From JANXQG01 sp963719885 (GTDB lineage: Bacteria > Planctomycetota > Planctomycetia > Pirellulales > Thermoguttaceae), in contig CAVRDP010000014.1 of the NCBI GenBank assembly GCA_963719885.1, positions 248,001 to 312,000 on the forward strand: a DNA stretch of 64,000 nt. The letters are read 5' to 3'. The notes beneath the pieces were generated by a model. That model saw only the letters and a program-made list of their open reading frames with translations. It did no database searches and had not been told where the DNA came from. The stretch's first letter is position 1, and every line of letters starts with the position of its first letter. This document shows, one piece after another, positions 34,800 through 44,918 of the stretch. A program made the translations under genes and the position numbers.

Positions 34800-36533
34800 A
34801 TGGCAGGACAACCGAAAGCCCCGTTTTATGGCGTGATGGCCGTCGTCGTGGCCGGTCTGGTGGCGTTTGCCGCCTATCGTTGGGCCGACCTCATTGCGCC
34901 CAAGGCCAAACACCAGCCGCAAGCCAAGATCACCTTACAGGACCTTGGCCAGAACGCCGAGTCAGCCGACGGCGCCGCGCCGGTGACCACGGTCAAAGAG
35001 TACAGCTTCAAACCGGCCGAGCGCTTGCCGGAACTCAAGGAGGCCTCGCGTTACAAGCCGATGAAAGACAACACGGTCCGCTTCGCCTTGAACGTCTGGG
35101 CCGGCTGGGCCCCGATCATCCTGGCCAACAACGGCACCAAGGCCGAAAAGGTCTGGAAAACGCCCGACGGCGAGGAGTTCAAGGTCGAGTTGGCGATCAT
35201 CGACAACCCGGTGGCCATGCTCGCCGCCTACACCAGCGGCGACGTCCACATCGGCTGGGGCACCCTCGATATGGTTCCCTTGTTTGTGGACGGCATGGTC
35301 GACAAGACCGGCCATCCGAAGGAGCATTTCGACGTTGTCATGCCCCGTATCTTCCAGCAGATCGACTGGTCCAACGGCGGTGACGGCATCGTGGTCCGCG
35401 ACAACATCAAGACCGTGGCCGACCTCCGCGACAAGACCCTCGTGCTGGCGCAGAACTCACCCTCGCAGTATTTCGCCTTGAACATGCTCGTGGCGGGCGG
35501 CGTGCAGCCTGGGGAAGTGAACATGATCTACACGAACGATGCCTTCGCGGCGGCAGCGGCCTTTGGCGCCGACAAACAGAGGAAGATCGCCGGCGCCGTT
35601 TCCTGGTCGCCCGACATCTACAACCTGGAGAAGGCCAAGGGCAACCGCATGCTGCTCACTACGCAAACGGCCAACAAACTGATCTCGGACATCTGGTTCG
35701 CCCGGGCCGACTTTGCCAAGGACCATCCGGGCATCATCGAGGCCCTGGTCCGCGGCATCTTCGACGGCATGGTCGATTTGAAGAATGCGGAGCGGAAGCA
35801 GGAGTGCTCGAAGTTGATGGCCGCGGCCTACAACATCCCCGCCGACGACACCATGAAGATGTTCGACGACGCCCACAACACCAACTGGGCCGAGAACTAC
35901 CAATTCTTCCTCAACCAGAACAACCCCACGAACTTCGAGCACGTCTGGCGGCAATCGTATTTTCTGTACCGGCAGATCGGCACGATCCAGAACTCGCCCG
36001 TGCCGTTCGACAAGGTCATGGATTTCTCGGTGATCCAGAAGCTGGGCGGCGAAGAGAAGTACAAGTCGCAGACCGACGAGTACCAGGTGCAGCTTGCCCC
36101 CACGACCGTGGGCAAGATCCGTGCCGAGGACCCGGAGATCCTCACGAATACGATCGTGATCCACTTCTCCCCCAACGACTGGGACCTGCATTTCAAGAAG
36201 AGCGACGGCACGCTGTACGATCCGAACGTCGATAACGTATTGAAAGGCGTGGGCGAACTCGTCGGCACGTTCGGCGGGGCGCGGGTCATCATCGAGGGCC
36301 ATACCGACAGCTCGATGCGCGGCCAGGTGCCCAGTGAAATCGTGAAGACGCTTTCCATGAACCGCGCGCTGGCCGTACGTACGGCGCTGGCCGACAAGTA
36401 CCCGAGCATCGACGCCAGCCGGTTCTATGCGGACGGGCTGGGCTGGGATCGCCCGGCCGATCCGCAGAACCCGCTCGATCAGGCCAAGAATCGCCGCGTG
36501 GAAATCAAGGTCTACCCGGCCGAAAAGCAGTAG
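34800..36533 (+). CDS. Membrane-anchored ABC substrate-binding protein fused to an OmpA-like peptidoglycan-binding domain
   Basis: A 577-residue protein; AAGGAG lies 8 bases before the ATG. Residues about 10-28 form an uncleaved membrane anchor (GVMAVVVAGLVAFAAY). Residues about 85-340 are a SsuA/TauA/NrtA-like binding domain: RFALNVWAGWAPIILANNGT, VELAIIDNPVAMLAAYTSGD, VADLRDKTLVLAQNSPSQYF and the closing IIEALVRGIFDGM. Residues about 440-570 are OmpA-like: VIHFSPNDWDL, VIIEGHTDSSMRGQVPSEIV, LSMNRALAVRTALADKYPSI and QAKNRRVEIKVYP. So one end is in the inner membrane, the other can grip peptidoglycan. Permease and ATPase genes follow. The ligand is unknown. Confidence 0.9.
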   Translation: MAGQPKAPFYGVMAVVVAGLVAFAAYRWADLIAPKAKHQPQAKITLQDLGQNAESADGAAPVTTVKEYSFKPAERLPELKEASRYKPMKDNTVRFALNVWAGWAPIILANNGTKAEKVWKTPDGEEFKVELAIIDNPVAMLAAYTSGDVHIGWGTLDMVPLFVDGMVDKTGHPKEHFDVVMPRIFQQIDWSNGGDGIVVRDNIKTVADLRDKTLVLAQNSPSQYFALNMLVAGGVQPGEVNMIYTNDAFAAAAAFGADKQRKIAGAVSWSPDIYNLEKAKGNRMLLTTQTANKLISDIWFARADFAKDHPGIIEALVRGIFDGMVDLKNAERKQECSKLMAAAYNIPADDTMKMFDDAHNTNWAENYQFFLNQNNPTNFEHVWRQSYFLYRQIGTIQNSPVPFDKVMDFSVIQKLGGEEKYKSQTDEYQVQLAPTTVGKIRAEDPEILTNTIVIHFSPNDWDLHFKKSDGTLYDPNVDNVLKGVGELVGTFGGARVIIEGHTDSSMRGQVPSEIVKTLSMNRALAVRTALADKYPSIDASRFYADGLGWDRPADPQNPLDQAKNRRVEIKVYPAEKQ

Positions 36534-36547
36534 GAAGGTACGAGAAT

Positions 36548-36651
36548 GTAGGGTGGGACCAGATCGCGTAGCGAGCGCCGGCCCACCATATACGGGATTG
36601 ATAGAAACAATGGTGGGCCTGCGCGTGCTACGCAATCTGGTCCCACCCTAC
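36548..36651. repeat. Palindromic interspersed repeat, family 1, copy 1
   Basis: The 104-bp element has long inverted arms; the ends read GTAGGGTGGGACCAGAT and ATCTGGTCCCACCCTAC. About 38 of 43 arm bases pair. Copies 2 and 3 are at 55602 and 63009. It lies between two genes of the ABC operon, so it can form an RNA hairpin in the transcript. Confidence 0.9.
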
Positions 36652-36672
36652 CGAAAAGTCGGAAGAGCCCCC

Positions 36673-37719
36673 ATGGCAGAACCTGTGCAAGGTGAACCGA
36701 AACCGACGCCGCCCTCCCCGGCAGCAGCGACCAAGAGCCCAACGCCCCCCGCTACGCCGCCGCGGCGCCGCCGTTTCAGCGTGCTGCGGGCGGAAATCCC
36801 CGCCTGGGAGGCTGTGACGATGGGTGTCCTCTGCATCGTCGTCTGCTTCGCACTGTGGTGGTTGTTGACCGCCGGCGATCACGATCACGTGCCGATCATT
36901 CCTCCGGAGACACTTCCCGGCCCGGTAGCCACGTTCGCCTCTTTTCCCAGCTTGTGGTTCGACCGCGAACTGACCCGCAATACGTTGGCCAGTCTCAACC
37001 GCGTGGTGCTGGGTTTTGCTTTGGCAGTAGTTGTGGGCGTGCCCCTGGGCGTGCTGTGCGGTTGTTTTCGGCGGATCAATGCCTTCTTCGGCCCGCTGGT
37101 GATCATCGGCCGCAATATCCCCATCGCGGCAGTGGTCCCTTTGACTTTCGTTCTGTTCGGAACCAGCGACTTTCAGAAGGTAATGTTCATCTTCATCGCC
37201 TGCGTGGCCTTCATCGTCATGGACACGGCCAATTCGATCGTGGAGGTAGATGGCCGCTATGTCGATACGGCCTACACCCTTGGCGCGAGTCGATGGCAAA
37301 TCATCCTCAAGGTCCTCGTGCCGCTTGCCATGCCGAGTATTTTTAATTCGCTGCGACTCTTGTTCGGGCTGGCCTTCGGCTATATCATGCTGGCCGAGCA
37401 GATCAAGTATGGGGACGAAGCGGGCGGCCTGGGCGATCTCATCAACATTTCCCAGCGCCTTCAGCAGGGGGGAAATATTCTGCTGGTATTGATGCTTATC
37501 CCCTTAGTGGCCCTGGCCGTCGATCGCATCTTGTTTTGGATCCAGCGGCAATTGTTCCCCTACCAGTACGGCGGCGACGGCCTCTTGCACCATGCACTGC
37601 GGGCCGTCATGCGAGTGTGCGAAGACGCGAAGTTGCTCCTCGTGCGGCCGGCGGAGTGGGAACCTGCGGCCATGGGGACCGGAAAAGAAACCGCAAGCAA
37701 GCCCAACTGGAAACCATGA
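36673..37719 (+). CDS. ABC transporter permease (SsuC/TauC/NrtB type)
   Basis: A 348-residue integral membrane protein. The ATG at 36673 starts a proline-rich cytoplasmic tail of about 40 residues (GEPKPTPPSPAAATKSPTPP) before the first helix (GVLCIVVCFALWWLLTAG). Five or six further helices follow (RVVLGFALAVVVGVPLGVLC, VIIGRNIPIAAVVPLTFVLF, VMFIFIACVAFIVMDTANS). The BPD inner-membrane EAA-like loop is TAYTLGASRWQIILKVLVPL AMPSIF, which contacts the ATPase. This family imports nitrate, sulfonates, taurine or similar small oxyanions or amines. Its TGA overlaps the ATPase ATG (ATGA). Confidence 0.9.
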   Translation: MAEPVQGEPKPTPPSPAAATKSPTPPATPPRRRRFSVLRAEIPAWEAVTMGVLCIVVCFALWWLLTAGDHDHVPIIPPETLPGPVATFASFPSLWFDRELTRNTLASLNRVVLGFALAVVVGVPLGVLCGCFRRINAFFGPLVIIGRNIPIAAVVPLTFVLFGTSDFQKVMFIFIACVAFIVMDTANSIVEVDGRYVDTAYTLGASRWQIILKVLVPLAMPSIFNSLRLLFGLAFGYIMLAEQIKYGDEAGGLGDLINISQRLQQGGNILLVLMLIPLVALAVDRILFWIQRQLFPYQYGGDGLLHHALRAVMRVCEDAKLLLVRPAEWEPAAMGTGKETASKPNWKP

Positions 37720-38619
37720 GCCAGGCATCGGCAGAAACAAGTGTGCCTTCCACCCCCACGCCCGTCGGCATGGGGCAGGTGGTCAATCGCTTCCACCGTC
37801 CCAAGGAATACGGTCTGCCCCGCGTCGTCGATTTCCGCCACGTGACGAAGACCTATAACGTCGGGCAGCCCAACGAGTACACGGCCATTCGCGACGTCAC
37901 CTTCTTCGTCGAGGACCTGCCGGACAAGGGCGAATTCATCTGCGTCCTGGGACCGAGCGGCTGCGGCAAGAGCACGATTCTCCGGCTTATCGCCGGGCTG
38001 CCGCCGCAACATCCGGCCACCAGCGGCGAGGTCCTCGTCGTGAACGAACCGGTCGCCGGCCCCGGCGCCGACCGCGGCATGGTCTTTCAGGACTACACCA
38101 GCTTCGACCATCGCAGCGTGCTGGAGAACATCACCTTCGGGCTGGAGTGCCGCGGCGTGCGGCGCTGCGCAGCGCGAGGAACTCGGCCGGCAGTGGATCG
38201 AGCGCGTGGGGCTGAACGTGGCGACCGACGCCGAGAAGTATCCGCACGAACTTTCCGGCGGCATGCGGCAGCGCGTGGCCATCGCCCGGACGCTCATCCT
38301 CCGCCCGCGGATCATCCTCATGGACGAGCCCTTCGGGGCCCTCGATCCGCAGACCCGCTGGGACATGCAAGACCTGGTCGCGTCGCTATGGCGGGCCGCC
38401 AAGGAGACCGTCTTCTTCGTGACCCATTCCATCGAAGAAGCCGTTTATCTCGGCGATCGCGTGTACGTGATGGGTCGCGCGCCGGGCACCATCCTGCAAG
38501 AGCTGGAAGTCGAGCCGGCCGATCGCCCCGCCCGGCTCATGCAGCGCGAGCTGCGCTTCCAGGAGACCGTCAATTACATTCGCGACCTGATCTCGAGTCT
38601 GGAAAAAGGCAAATTATAG
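37716..38619 (+). CDS. ABC transporter ATP-binding protein (SsuB/TauB/NrtD type; one frameshift)
   Basis: About 300 residues if one shift near 38160-38180 is corrected. The N-terminal half has RVVDFRHVTKTYNV, Walker A LGPSGCGKSTILRLIAGL and the Q-loop MVFQDYTSFDHRSVLENITF. After the shift come ELGRQWIERVGLNVATDAEK, the signature HELSGGMRQRVAIARTLILR, Walker B RIILMDEPFGALDPQTR and the H-loop VFFVTHSIEEAVYLGDRVYV. The ATG overlaps the permease stop. It powers uptake through the neighbouring permease with the anchored binding protein. The gene converges on manC with a 6-base overlap. All catalytic motifs are intact, so the shift is probably a sequence error. Confidence 0.88.
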
Positions 38620-39741
38620 ATAGGTTTCTCCAAACCGCTCGCCGACCAGCCCGTAGACCTTCTTGATGTCCTCGGCCCGATCGGCGCGACAGACCAACGT
38701 GGCGTCGGGCGTGTGGATGATGAGCAGGTCTTCGCAACCGATCGCGGCAATCACGTGCCCGGGTTCCGAGGAGGCAACGAGCGTCCGCCGGGTATCGACC
38801 AGCACGTGCCGCTCGGCGGCCAGGGCGTTCTGCTGCTCGTCGCGTGGGCAGGTCTCGGCAAACATCGGCCAGGATCCGATGTCGAGCCACTCCAGCGGCA
38901 TCGGCACGGCGGCCACGCGAAACTTCGCATCGCCGGGCGGGGTACTCGCGCAGCGGGTCGGCGTGCGGGTGGCGGGCTCCATCACGGCAAAATCGACGCT
39001 CACCTTGCGCAACGTCGGATAGACCTCGTTGAGCACGGCGGCCTGATCGGCCCGGCCCCAGGCCGCGGCCACGCGGGCCAGTCCCGCGGCCGTGGCAGGT
39101 TCGAATTGGTGGATGCAGTCCAAGAGCGTTTGGGCACGCCAGACGAACATGCCGCTGTTCCACAAGTAGCGATCCGGCCCGGCGGCAAAGTAACCCTGGG
39201 CCGTCGCCTCGTCGGGCTTCTCCTTGAAACACTCGACCACGCGGGCGGTGGAACCCAGCGATGGGCCCAACTCCAGGTAGCCGTAGCTCGTGGCGGCCTG
39301 GGTCGGCGCGATGCCAAACGTGACAAGGGTTTCGGGATGGTTTTCGGCCACTTCGAAGCCCCGGGCAATGATTGCCTGAAAGCGATCGATGGGGCGAATG
39401 AGATGGTCGGCGGTGAAGATGGCGATCACCGCCTCCGGGTCGTGCTTGGCGATCACCGCCGCGCCGAAACCGACGGCGTTGACCGTGTCGCGGCCGGTCG
39501 GCTCGCCGAAGAATTGTTCTTGGGTCAGCCCGGGGATGGAATCGAGAATCCCGCGGGCATGCTTCTCCCCGGCGCAAATATAGCGGCGGTCAGCGGGAAC
39601 GAGCCCTTCCAGACGCTCGTAGGCGATCTCCAGAAGGCTCTTGCCGGAAATGAAGGGGATGAGTTGTTTCGGCAGGGTTCCGCGGCTCATCGGCCACAAA
39701 CGCGTTCCCGAGCCGCCGGCCATGATTAGTGCGTATCGCAT
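38614..39741 (-). CDS. manC: Mannose-1-phosphate guanylyltransferase
   Basis: A 375-residue GDP-mannose pyrophosphorylase: mannose-1-phosphate + GTP gives GDP-mannose. The start MRYALIMAGGSGTRLWPMSR is the nucleotide-binding signature, and PKQLIPFISGKSLLEIAYERL supplies the catalytic Lys region. Later motifs are AIFTADHLIRP, VECFKEKPDEATAQGY, WNSGMFVWRA and PLEWLDIGSW. The ATG at 39741 begins exactly at the signature. Residues ATRTPTRCASTPPG between MEPA and DAKFRV are an insertion encoded by a 43-bp repeat (38933-38975) that also occurs in the upstream gene. It overlaps that gene by 16 bases, so both serve nucleotide-sugar supply. Confidence 0.9.
   Translation of the reverse strand: MRYALIMAGGSGTRLWPMSRGTLPKQLIPFISGKSLLEIAYERLEGLVPADRRYICAGEKHARGILDSIPGLTQEQFFGEPTGRDTVNAVGFGAAVIAKHDPEAVIAIFTADHLIRPIDRFQAIIARGFEVAENHPETLVTFGIAPTQAATSYGYLELGPSLGSTARVVECFKEKPDEATAQGYFAAGPDRYLWNSGMFVWRAQTLLDCIHQFEPATAAGLARVAAAWGRADQAAVLNEVYPTLRKVSVDFAVMEPATRTPTRCASTPPGDAKFRVAAVPMPLEWLDIGSWPMFAETCPRDEQQNALAAERHVLVDTRRTLVASSEPGHVIAAIGCEDLLIIHTPDATLVCRADRAEDIKKVYGLVGERFGETYL
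38933..38975. repeat. 43-bp repeat inside manC (copy A)
   Basis: Identical except for one base to 40852-40894 in the next gene. It encodes ATRTPTRCASTPPG in frame on the minus strand. Its core GACCCG...GAGTACC resembles the mini-element found in family 1 copies 2 and 3. Confidence 0.9.
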
Positions 39742-41414
39742 GTGAGGAGTACTCTTCGCTGGTAAAAGGCGTCCATATCGGCAAACAGGGCGATCTCGGC
39801 CACACTGTAGCGATCGGCCCGCAGGAAGGCTTCTTTCTGCGCCGTGGTGGCCGTGGTCGGATCGAACATCCAAAGCCAATCGCGATAGCCTTGCGGCGAG
39901 TCGGCGGCGGGAAAGACCCGCGCGTCCCACAGGCTCCGCTTGGCCGGCGGAATGTCAGCCGCCCAAACGTCCTCGGGCTTCGCGCCGACAGTGGCCAACC
40001 ACTCGACCAATGGACGGCCGGCAAGCGTGGCGCCGCGATCGAGCGTGTCTTTGAACGTGTCATCGACGTGGTACGCGCGGACGAACCACACGCCGCCGCC
40101 CGAGCGGCTTTCGCCGGCAATTACGTCCAGACAGGCTCCACGCGGCAGTTCCAGCGGGGCTTCGACATCGACGCCGACCACGACGTTCTGCCCGGCGAGC
40201 TTCAGTGGGGCCGCGAGCCGGCAGCCTTCCACCCAACTGTCGCCGCCCAGGATTTGCCCGTCGCCCGTCAGGCGATTGTTGGAACTCAAACACATATCCG
40301 GCCCCGAGGGCTGGTTGTCGTGCTCCAGCAGCTCCCGCCCGCTGGTAATCAGTTGCCGCGTGGTGCCGAAGTGCAGGAACTCGCACCGGGGCAGGACCTG
40401 TGCCGAAAACGGCACCTGCGACAAGACTGCGTAGGCGCGAGCAAGCTGCTCTGCCGACCAACTTGAACCGCTGGCCACGCAACTGGCGCGATGGTGTTCG
40501 GCCGTGGCCTCGGTGCCCAAGGCGCAGCAAATCTCGCGATAGAGATCGAGCCCTTGGCTAAGCACCAGATCCTCCATGGCTGCGGAAAATCGCGGGCCGG
40601 ATTTTTCCGCTTGCACGTCGAAGGCGCGGAACATGCCCGTGACGGCAGCGGCGTCGAAACTCATCACGGCGATATCGAGGACCGCCTGGCCGCTGGCGTT
40701 GACCGCACCGTATCGCTCTTGATCGGCAAGCGACGGCTTTTGCAGGAAGAGCCGCACCTGTCCGTCGGGCGCGACACAGAACACGCCGTGCTTGCTCGCT
40801 GCCTGGGGTGTGGCGTATGCGCCCAAGGCGACGATCCCCGGCCGATCGAAACCGGGCGGGGTACTCGCGCAGCGGGTCGGCTTGCGGGTGGCGGCGGTGT
40901 CGAAGAGCATCAGGGCATCGCCGGCCGTGACGACCACCTGGCCCGCACTTTCCGGTCCCCGGGGTAGGCTCTGAAAGACGGGATAGAGCCGGTCGAAGAG
41001 CGTTGGAATCACGTCGCGCTGCTCGTAGGACGGATTGGCAATCCGTCCTACCGGCCCAGGTGCCGGCACGGGCGAAAAAATCTTGCCGCACGGCCCGTAG
41101 GCCGGCACGCGGCGGGAGTCGCCGCCAGCGTGCAGGATCAGGATCCGCAGGCCGCGAAGGATGCACTCGAGGGCCGGCAAGTCGTTGGCCGCAATTCCGC
41201 TCCGTTGGATTTCGGCCTCCAGCACCCGCATCAGGCAATAGAGTGTACTGCCGCCGCTGCCGACGCGTTTTCCCAGGGGATCGGCCACGACCAAGGTTGC
41301 GCCGACTTTCGGCAAGAGTCCCGCGCGGCGACGGACCGCCAATTGGCTTTCGTAGCCAGCCGCCTGTCGATCATTGGAAGCGGTCAGAATCAGGTAATCC
41401 CAGGTGTTTGGCAT
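39726..41414 (-). CDS. Fucose-1-phosphate guanylyltransferase-like protein (no kinase domain)
   Basis: A 562-residue protein resembling the N-terminal pyrophosphorylase part of bifunctional Fkp (fucokinase / GDP-fucose pyrophosphorylase): WDYLILTASNDRQAAGYESQ, VVADPLGKRVGSGGSTLYCL, LILHAGGDSRRVPAYGPCGK and LFDRLYPVFQ, then a beta-helix-like C-terminal part (LGGDSWVEGCRLAAPLKLAG). The GHMP kinase domain of Fkp is missing, so it would only make GDP-fucose from fucose-1-phosphate; that is inference. Two short insertions come from repeats: VGRIANPSYE (41025-41051) and ATRKPTRCASTPPG (40852-40894). The ATG at 41414 gives the family N-terminus. It overlaps manC. Confidence 0.8.
   Translation of the reverse strand: MPNTWDYLILTASNDRQAAGYESQLAVRRRAGLLPKVGATLVVADPLGKRVGSGGSTLYCLMRVLEAEIQRSGIAANDLPALECILRGLRILILHAGGDSRRVPAYGPCGKIFSPVPAPGPVGRIANPSYEQRDVIPTLFDRLYPVFQSLPRGPESAGQVVVTAGDALMLFDTAATRKPTRCASTPPGFDRPGIVALGAYATPQAASKHGVFCVAPDGQVRLFLQKPSLADQERYGAVNASGQAVLDIAVMSFDAAAVTGMFRAFDVQAEKSGPRFSAAMEDLVLSQGLDLYREICCALGTEATAEHHRASCVASGSSWSAEQLARAYAVLSQVPFSAQVLPRCEFLHFGTTRQLITSGRELLEHDNQPSGPDMCLSSNNRLTGDGQILGGDSWVEGCRLAAPLKLAGQNVVVGVDVEAPLELPRGACLDVIAGESRSGGGVWFVRAYHVDDTFKDTLDRGATLAGRPLVEWLATVGAKPEDVWAADIPPAKRSLWDARVFPAADSPQGYRDWLWMFDPTTATTAQKEAFLRADRYSVAEIALFADMDAFYQRRVLLTCDTH
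40852..40894. repeat. 43-bp repeat inside the fucose gene (copy B)
   Basis: Partner of 38933-38975 (42 of 43 bases equal), in the same orientation and the same reading frame relative to its host gene. It adds ATRKPTRCASTPPG between LFDTA and FDRPGIVALG. Confidence 0.9.
41025..41051. repeat. 27-bp palindrome in frame inside the fucose gene
   Basis: Perfect palindrome: 13-base arms GTAGGACGGATTG and CAATCCGTCCTAC around one central base. It encodes VGRIANPSY on the minus strand. A related copy is at 43644-43670. Confidence 0.92.
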
Positions 41415-41566
41415 TGCTACAAAATACCTAATTCGCCGGGGAATTCAACCGGGGGCGTCCGAGCGGCTTCGTCAACAAGATTGTCAGGACGGGCGGCCGA
41501 CCGTACAATCGGAAGGATCTCCCGATCGCTCACATAACCCCCTCGATTTCCGAAAGGCCGTGTACC

Positions 41567-41966
41567 ATGGAAGACTTCGTCACCGTCGCCACCTATTTGT
41601 CGCTGGCTGAGGCCGAGCCACCGCGGCTCGCTTTGGAAGCCGAGGGAATTCCCGCGATGGCCACCGACGAGAGCATGGGAAGCCTGTTGGGGACATCGAC
41701 GGTAATGGGCATCAAACTGCAAGTCGCCGCAAAGGATGCGGAACGGGCTGCTGAAGTGCTCGCTTCGTTTGCACCCCAGTCCCGGCCGAAAACGGACGAG
41801 GCGGACGACTCCGACGAAGACGAAGACGAGGATGAAGACGACGACTCCGACGATGGCGTTTCCCTGAAGTGTCCGGCGTGCGGGGCCGCAATCTGGTATC
41901 CGTCCGAAAGCCGGGGGAATGCGGAAGTCTGCCCCGAGTGCGGGGCTCATGTGGATGTGCCGGCGA

Positions 41967-41995
<29 letters not shown>
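41567..41995 (+). CDS. DUF2007-like signal-transducing domain protein with zinc ribbon
   Basis: A 142-residue protein. Residues 1-70 match the DUF2007 pattern (DFVTVATYLSLAEAEPPRLA LEAEGIPAMATDE, VAAKDAERAAEVL). A very acidic linker (DEADDSDEDEDEDEDDDSDD) leads to a zinc ribbon CPACGAAIWYPSESRGNAEV CPECG. Roles of DUF2007 proteins are not established; partner binding is assumed. It is convergent with thiC and overlaps its 3' end by 29 bases. The ATG at 41567 is preceded by a weak GAAAGG. Confidence 0.75.
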
Positions 41996-43712
<1,717 letters not shown>

Positions 43713-43816
43713 GGTGCTGCTCCTCCCCTCGGCTGGTATTGACCAGCTCACGTACAATGGGTTTATTCAACTCCCAGTATATACGCGAGCCCCAAGCCGA
43801 GAAGGTTGAGACTGGG

Positions 43817-44479
43817 CTACTGCATCAACATGTGATAGGGGACTCCATGGCCGACGAGCTTCACCCCAATGACTGCCGCGCTAGCAACCGCGAGCACGGG
43901 GTAGAAATAAGGCCAGAAAGGCGCGGGAGATGTCGTAGCGTTCGGACTGCCGGCCGATTTGACGCACCCCAGGTGAAAATCGAGGATCCAGGCTGCCTGA
44001 ACCACCACCAGGGCTGGGGCGAGCCACAGCAATTCACCCGCGGCCAGTGCGCCCAACAGAGCGAGTGACTCGGCCATAACCGCCCGGAGCGGTCGCCGGG
44101 AAAAGACCGGGACCGACAACAGCATCAAGACAGCGCCGCCGATGGGCACGTAATTATCGAAGCTTGTCTTGGGGGCCGGAACGTACCAAACCGCAGCCAG
44201 AACAGCGGCGCTCACCGCGACGCGGAACATCGGGTGCCGCATTGCCCGCGGCAGGATCCAACGCTGTTGCCGCTGATGTCCATGGAGTTCCCCCGCGAGC
44301 GCGTAAAACATGATCAGCCCGGTAAGCCCGGTCAGGTTCCAACCGTCGCTGAGCCATGCCAACCCGCTATCGCGAAGGCCTTCGATCACGAAGAACAGCA
44401 GCGGATAGGCCAAAATGCGCAACCGCCCGAGGAAGCTCTTCCCCGCCGGCAACGTTCGGATTGCTCCAGCGAAAACCAT
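43817..44479 (-). CDS. Polytopic membrane protein, probably the second half of the gene upstream
   Basis: A 220-residue hydrophobic protein with about six membrane segments (GRLRILAYPLLFFVIEGLRD, LTGLIMFYALAGELHG, VAVSAAVLAAVWYVPA, LALLGALAAGELLWL, FYPVLAVASAAVIGVKLVGH). No family is recognised. It overlaps the ICMT-like frame by 113 bases; the overlap reads sensibly in the upstream frame up to TGDGFRWSNPN and then better in this frame (PAGKSFLGRLRIL), so a single gene of about 380 residues with one shift is likely. It lies just after thiC. Confidence 0.55.
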   Translation of the reverse strand: MVFAGAIRTLPAGKSFLGRLRILAYPLLFFVIEGLRDSGLAWLSDGWNLTGLTGLIMFYALAGELHGHQRQQRWILPRAMRHPMFRVAVSAAVLAAVWYVPAPKTSFDNYVPIGGAVLMLLSVPVFSRRPLRAVMAESLALLGALAAGELLWLAPALVVVQAAWILDFHLGCVKSAGSPNATTSPAPFWPYFYPVLAVASAAVIGVKLVGHGVPYHMLMQ

Positions 44480-44918
44480 CGCCCGTATATGGCAACGGAC
44501 GGCGCCAGGGGATCAAACAAGGGACGCGGCGTTTATACTCCGGATACTCGTCGGGAAAATTCTCCGCCAGATAACGTTCCTCGCCGCGAATCACGGGCAT
44601 ATAGATCGCCAGCCACCATAGGGGCAGCACGACGGCCAGCGGCCACCAGCCCGCCATCACCACCAGCGCGGCGTCGATCAAGGCGTTGGCGAGGTAGAAG
44701 GGATGCCGCACGAAGCGATACGGGCCGGTCGTGGCGACGACGCGATTCTGCCGCAGACAACCCTTGGCCCAGGTATGCAACCACACCCCCAGAAGCAGGC
44801 ATGGCAGGCCGGCGAGAATCGTGTGAAAGCTGGTGGTGCGTGCAACCAGGGTTCCGGCGACGAGGGCGGTAGTGACGAGGTAGAACCGTAATCCGCCTCG
44901 ATTGAGCGGCGACTTCAT
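44367..44918 (-). CDS. ICMT/PEMT-like membrane methyltransferase
   Basis: A 183-residue protein with the isoprenylcysteine methyltransferase-like signature: GVWLHTWAKGCLRQNRVVAT TGPYRFVRHPFYLANALIDA ALVV, then RGEERYLAENFPDEYPEYKR RVPCLIPW. The motif GPYRFVRHPFYLA and the C-terminal EExxL...Y..Y are diagnostic for this SAM-dependent family that works on membrane lipids or prenylated substrates. Four helices are visible. The ATG at 44918 overlaps the likely true stop of the large gene upstream (ATGA). The C-terminal 25 residues may be out of frame. Confidence 0.8.
   Translation of the reverse strand: MKSPLNRGGLRFYLVTTALVAGTLVARTTSFHTILAGLPCLLLGVWLHTWAKGCLRQNRVVATTGPYRFVRHPFYLANALIDAALVVMAGWWPLAVVLPLWWLAIYMPVIRGEERYLAENFPDEYPEYKRRVPCLIPWRRPLPYTGDGFRWSNPNVAGGEELPRAVAHFGLSAAVLRDRRPSR

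Noticed and set aside
35457..36635. Minus-strand ORF of 392 codons
   Set aside because: Antisense to the SBP-OmpA gene and runs through a repeat.
43713..43830. TPP riboswitch ahead of thiC
   Set aside because: The minus-strand leader was read for the CUGAGA and ACCUGAUC boxes and neither was found; the leader is also short.
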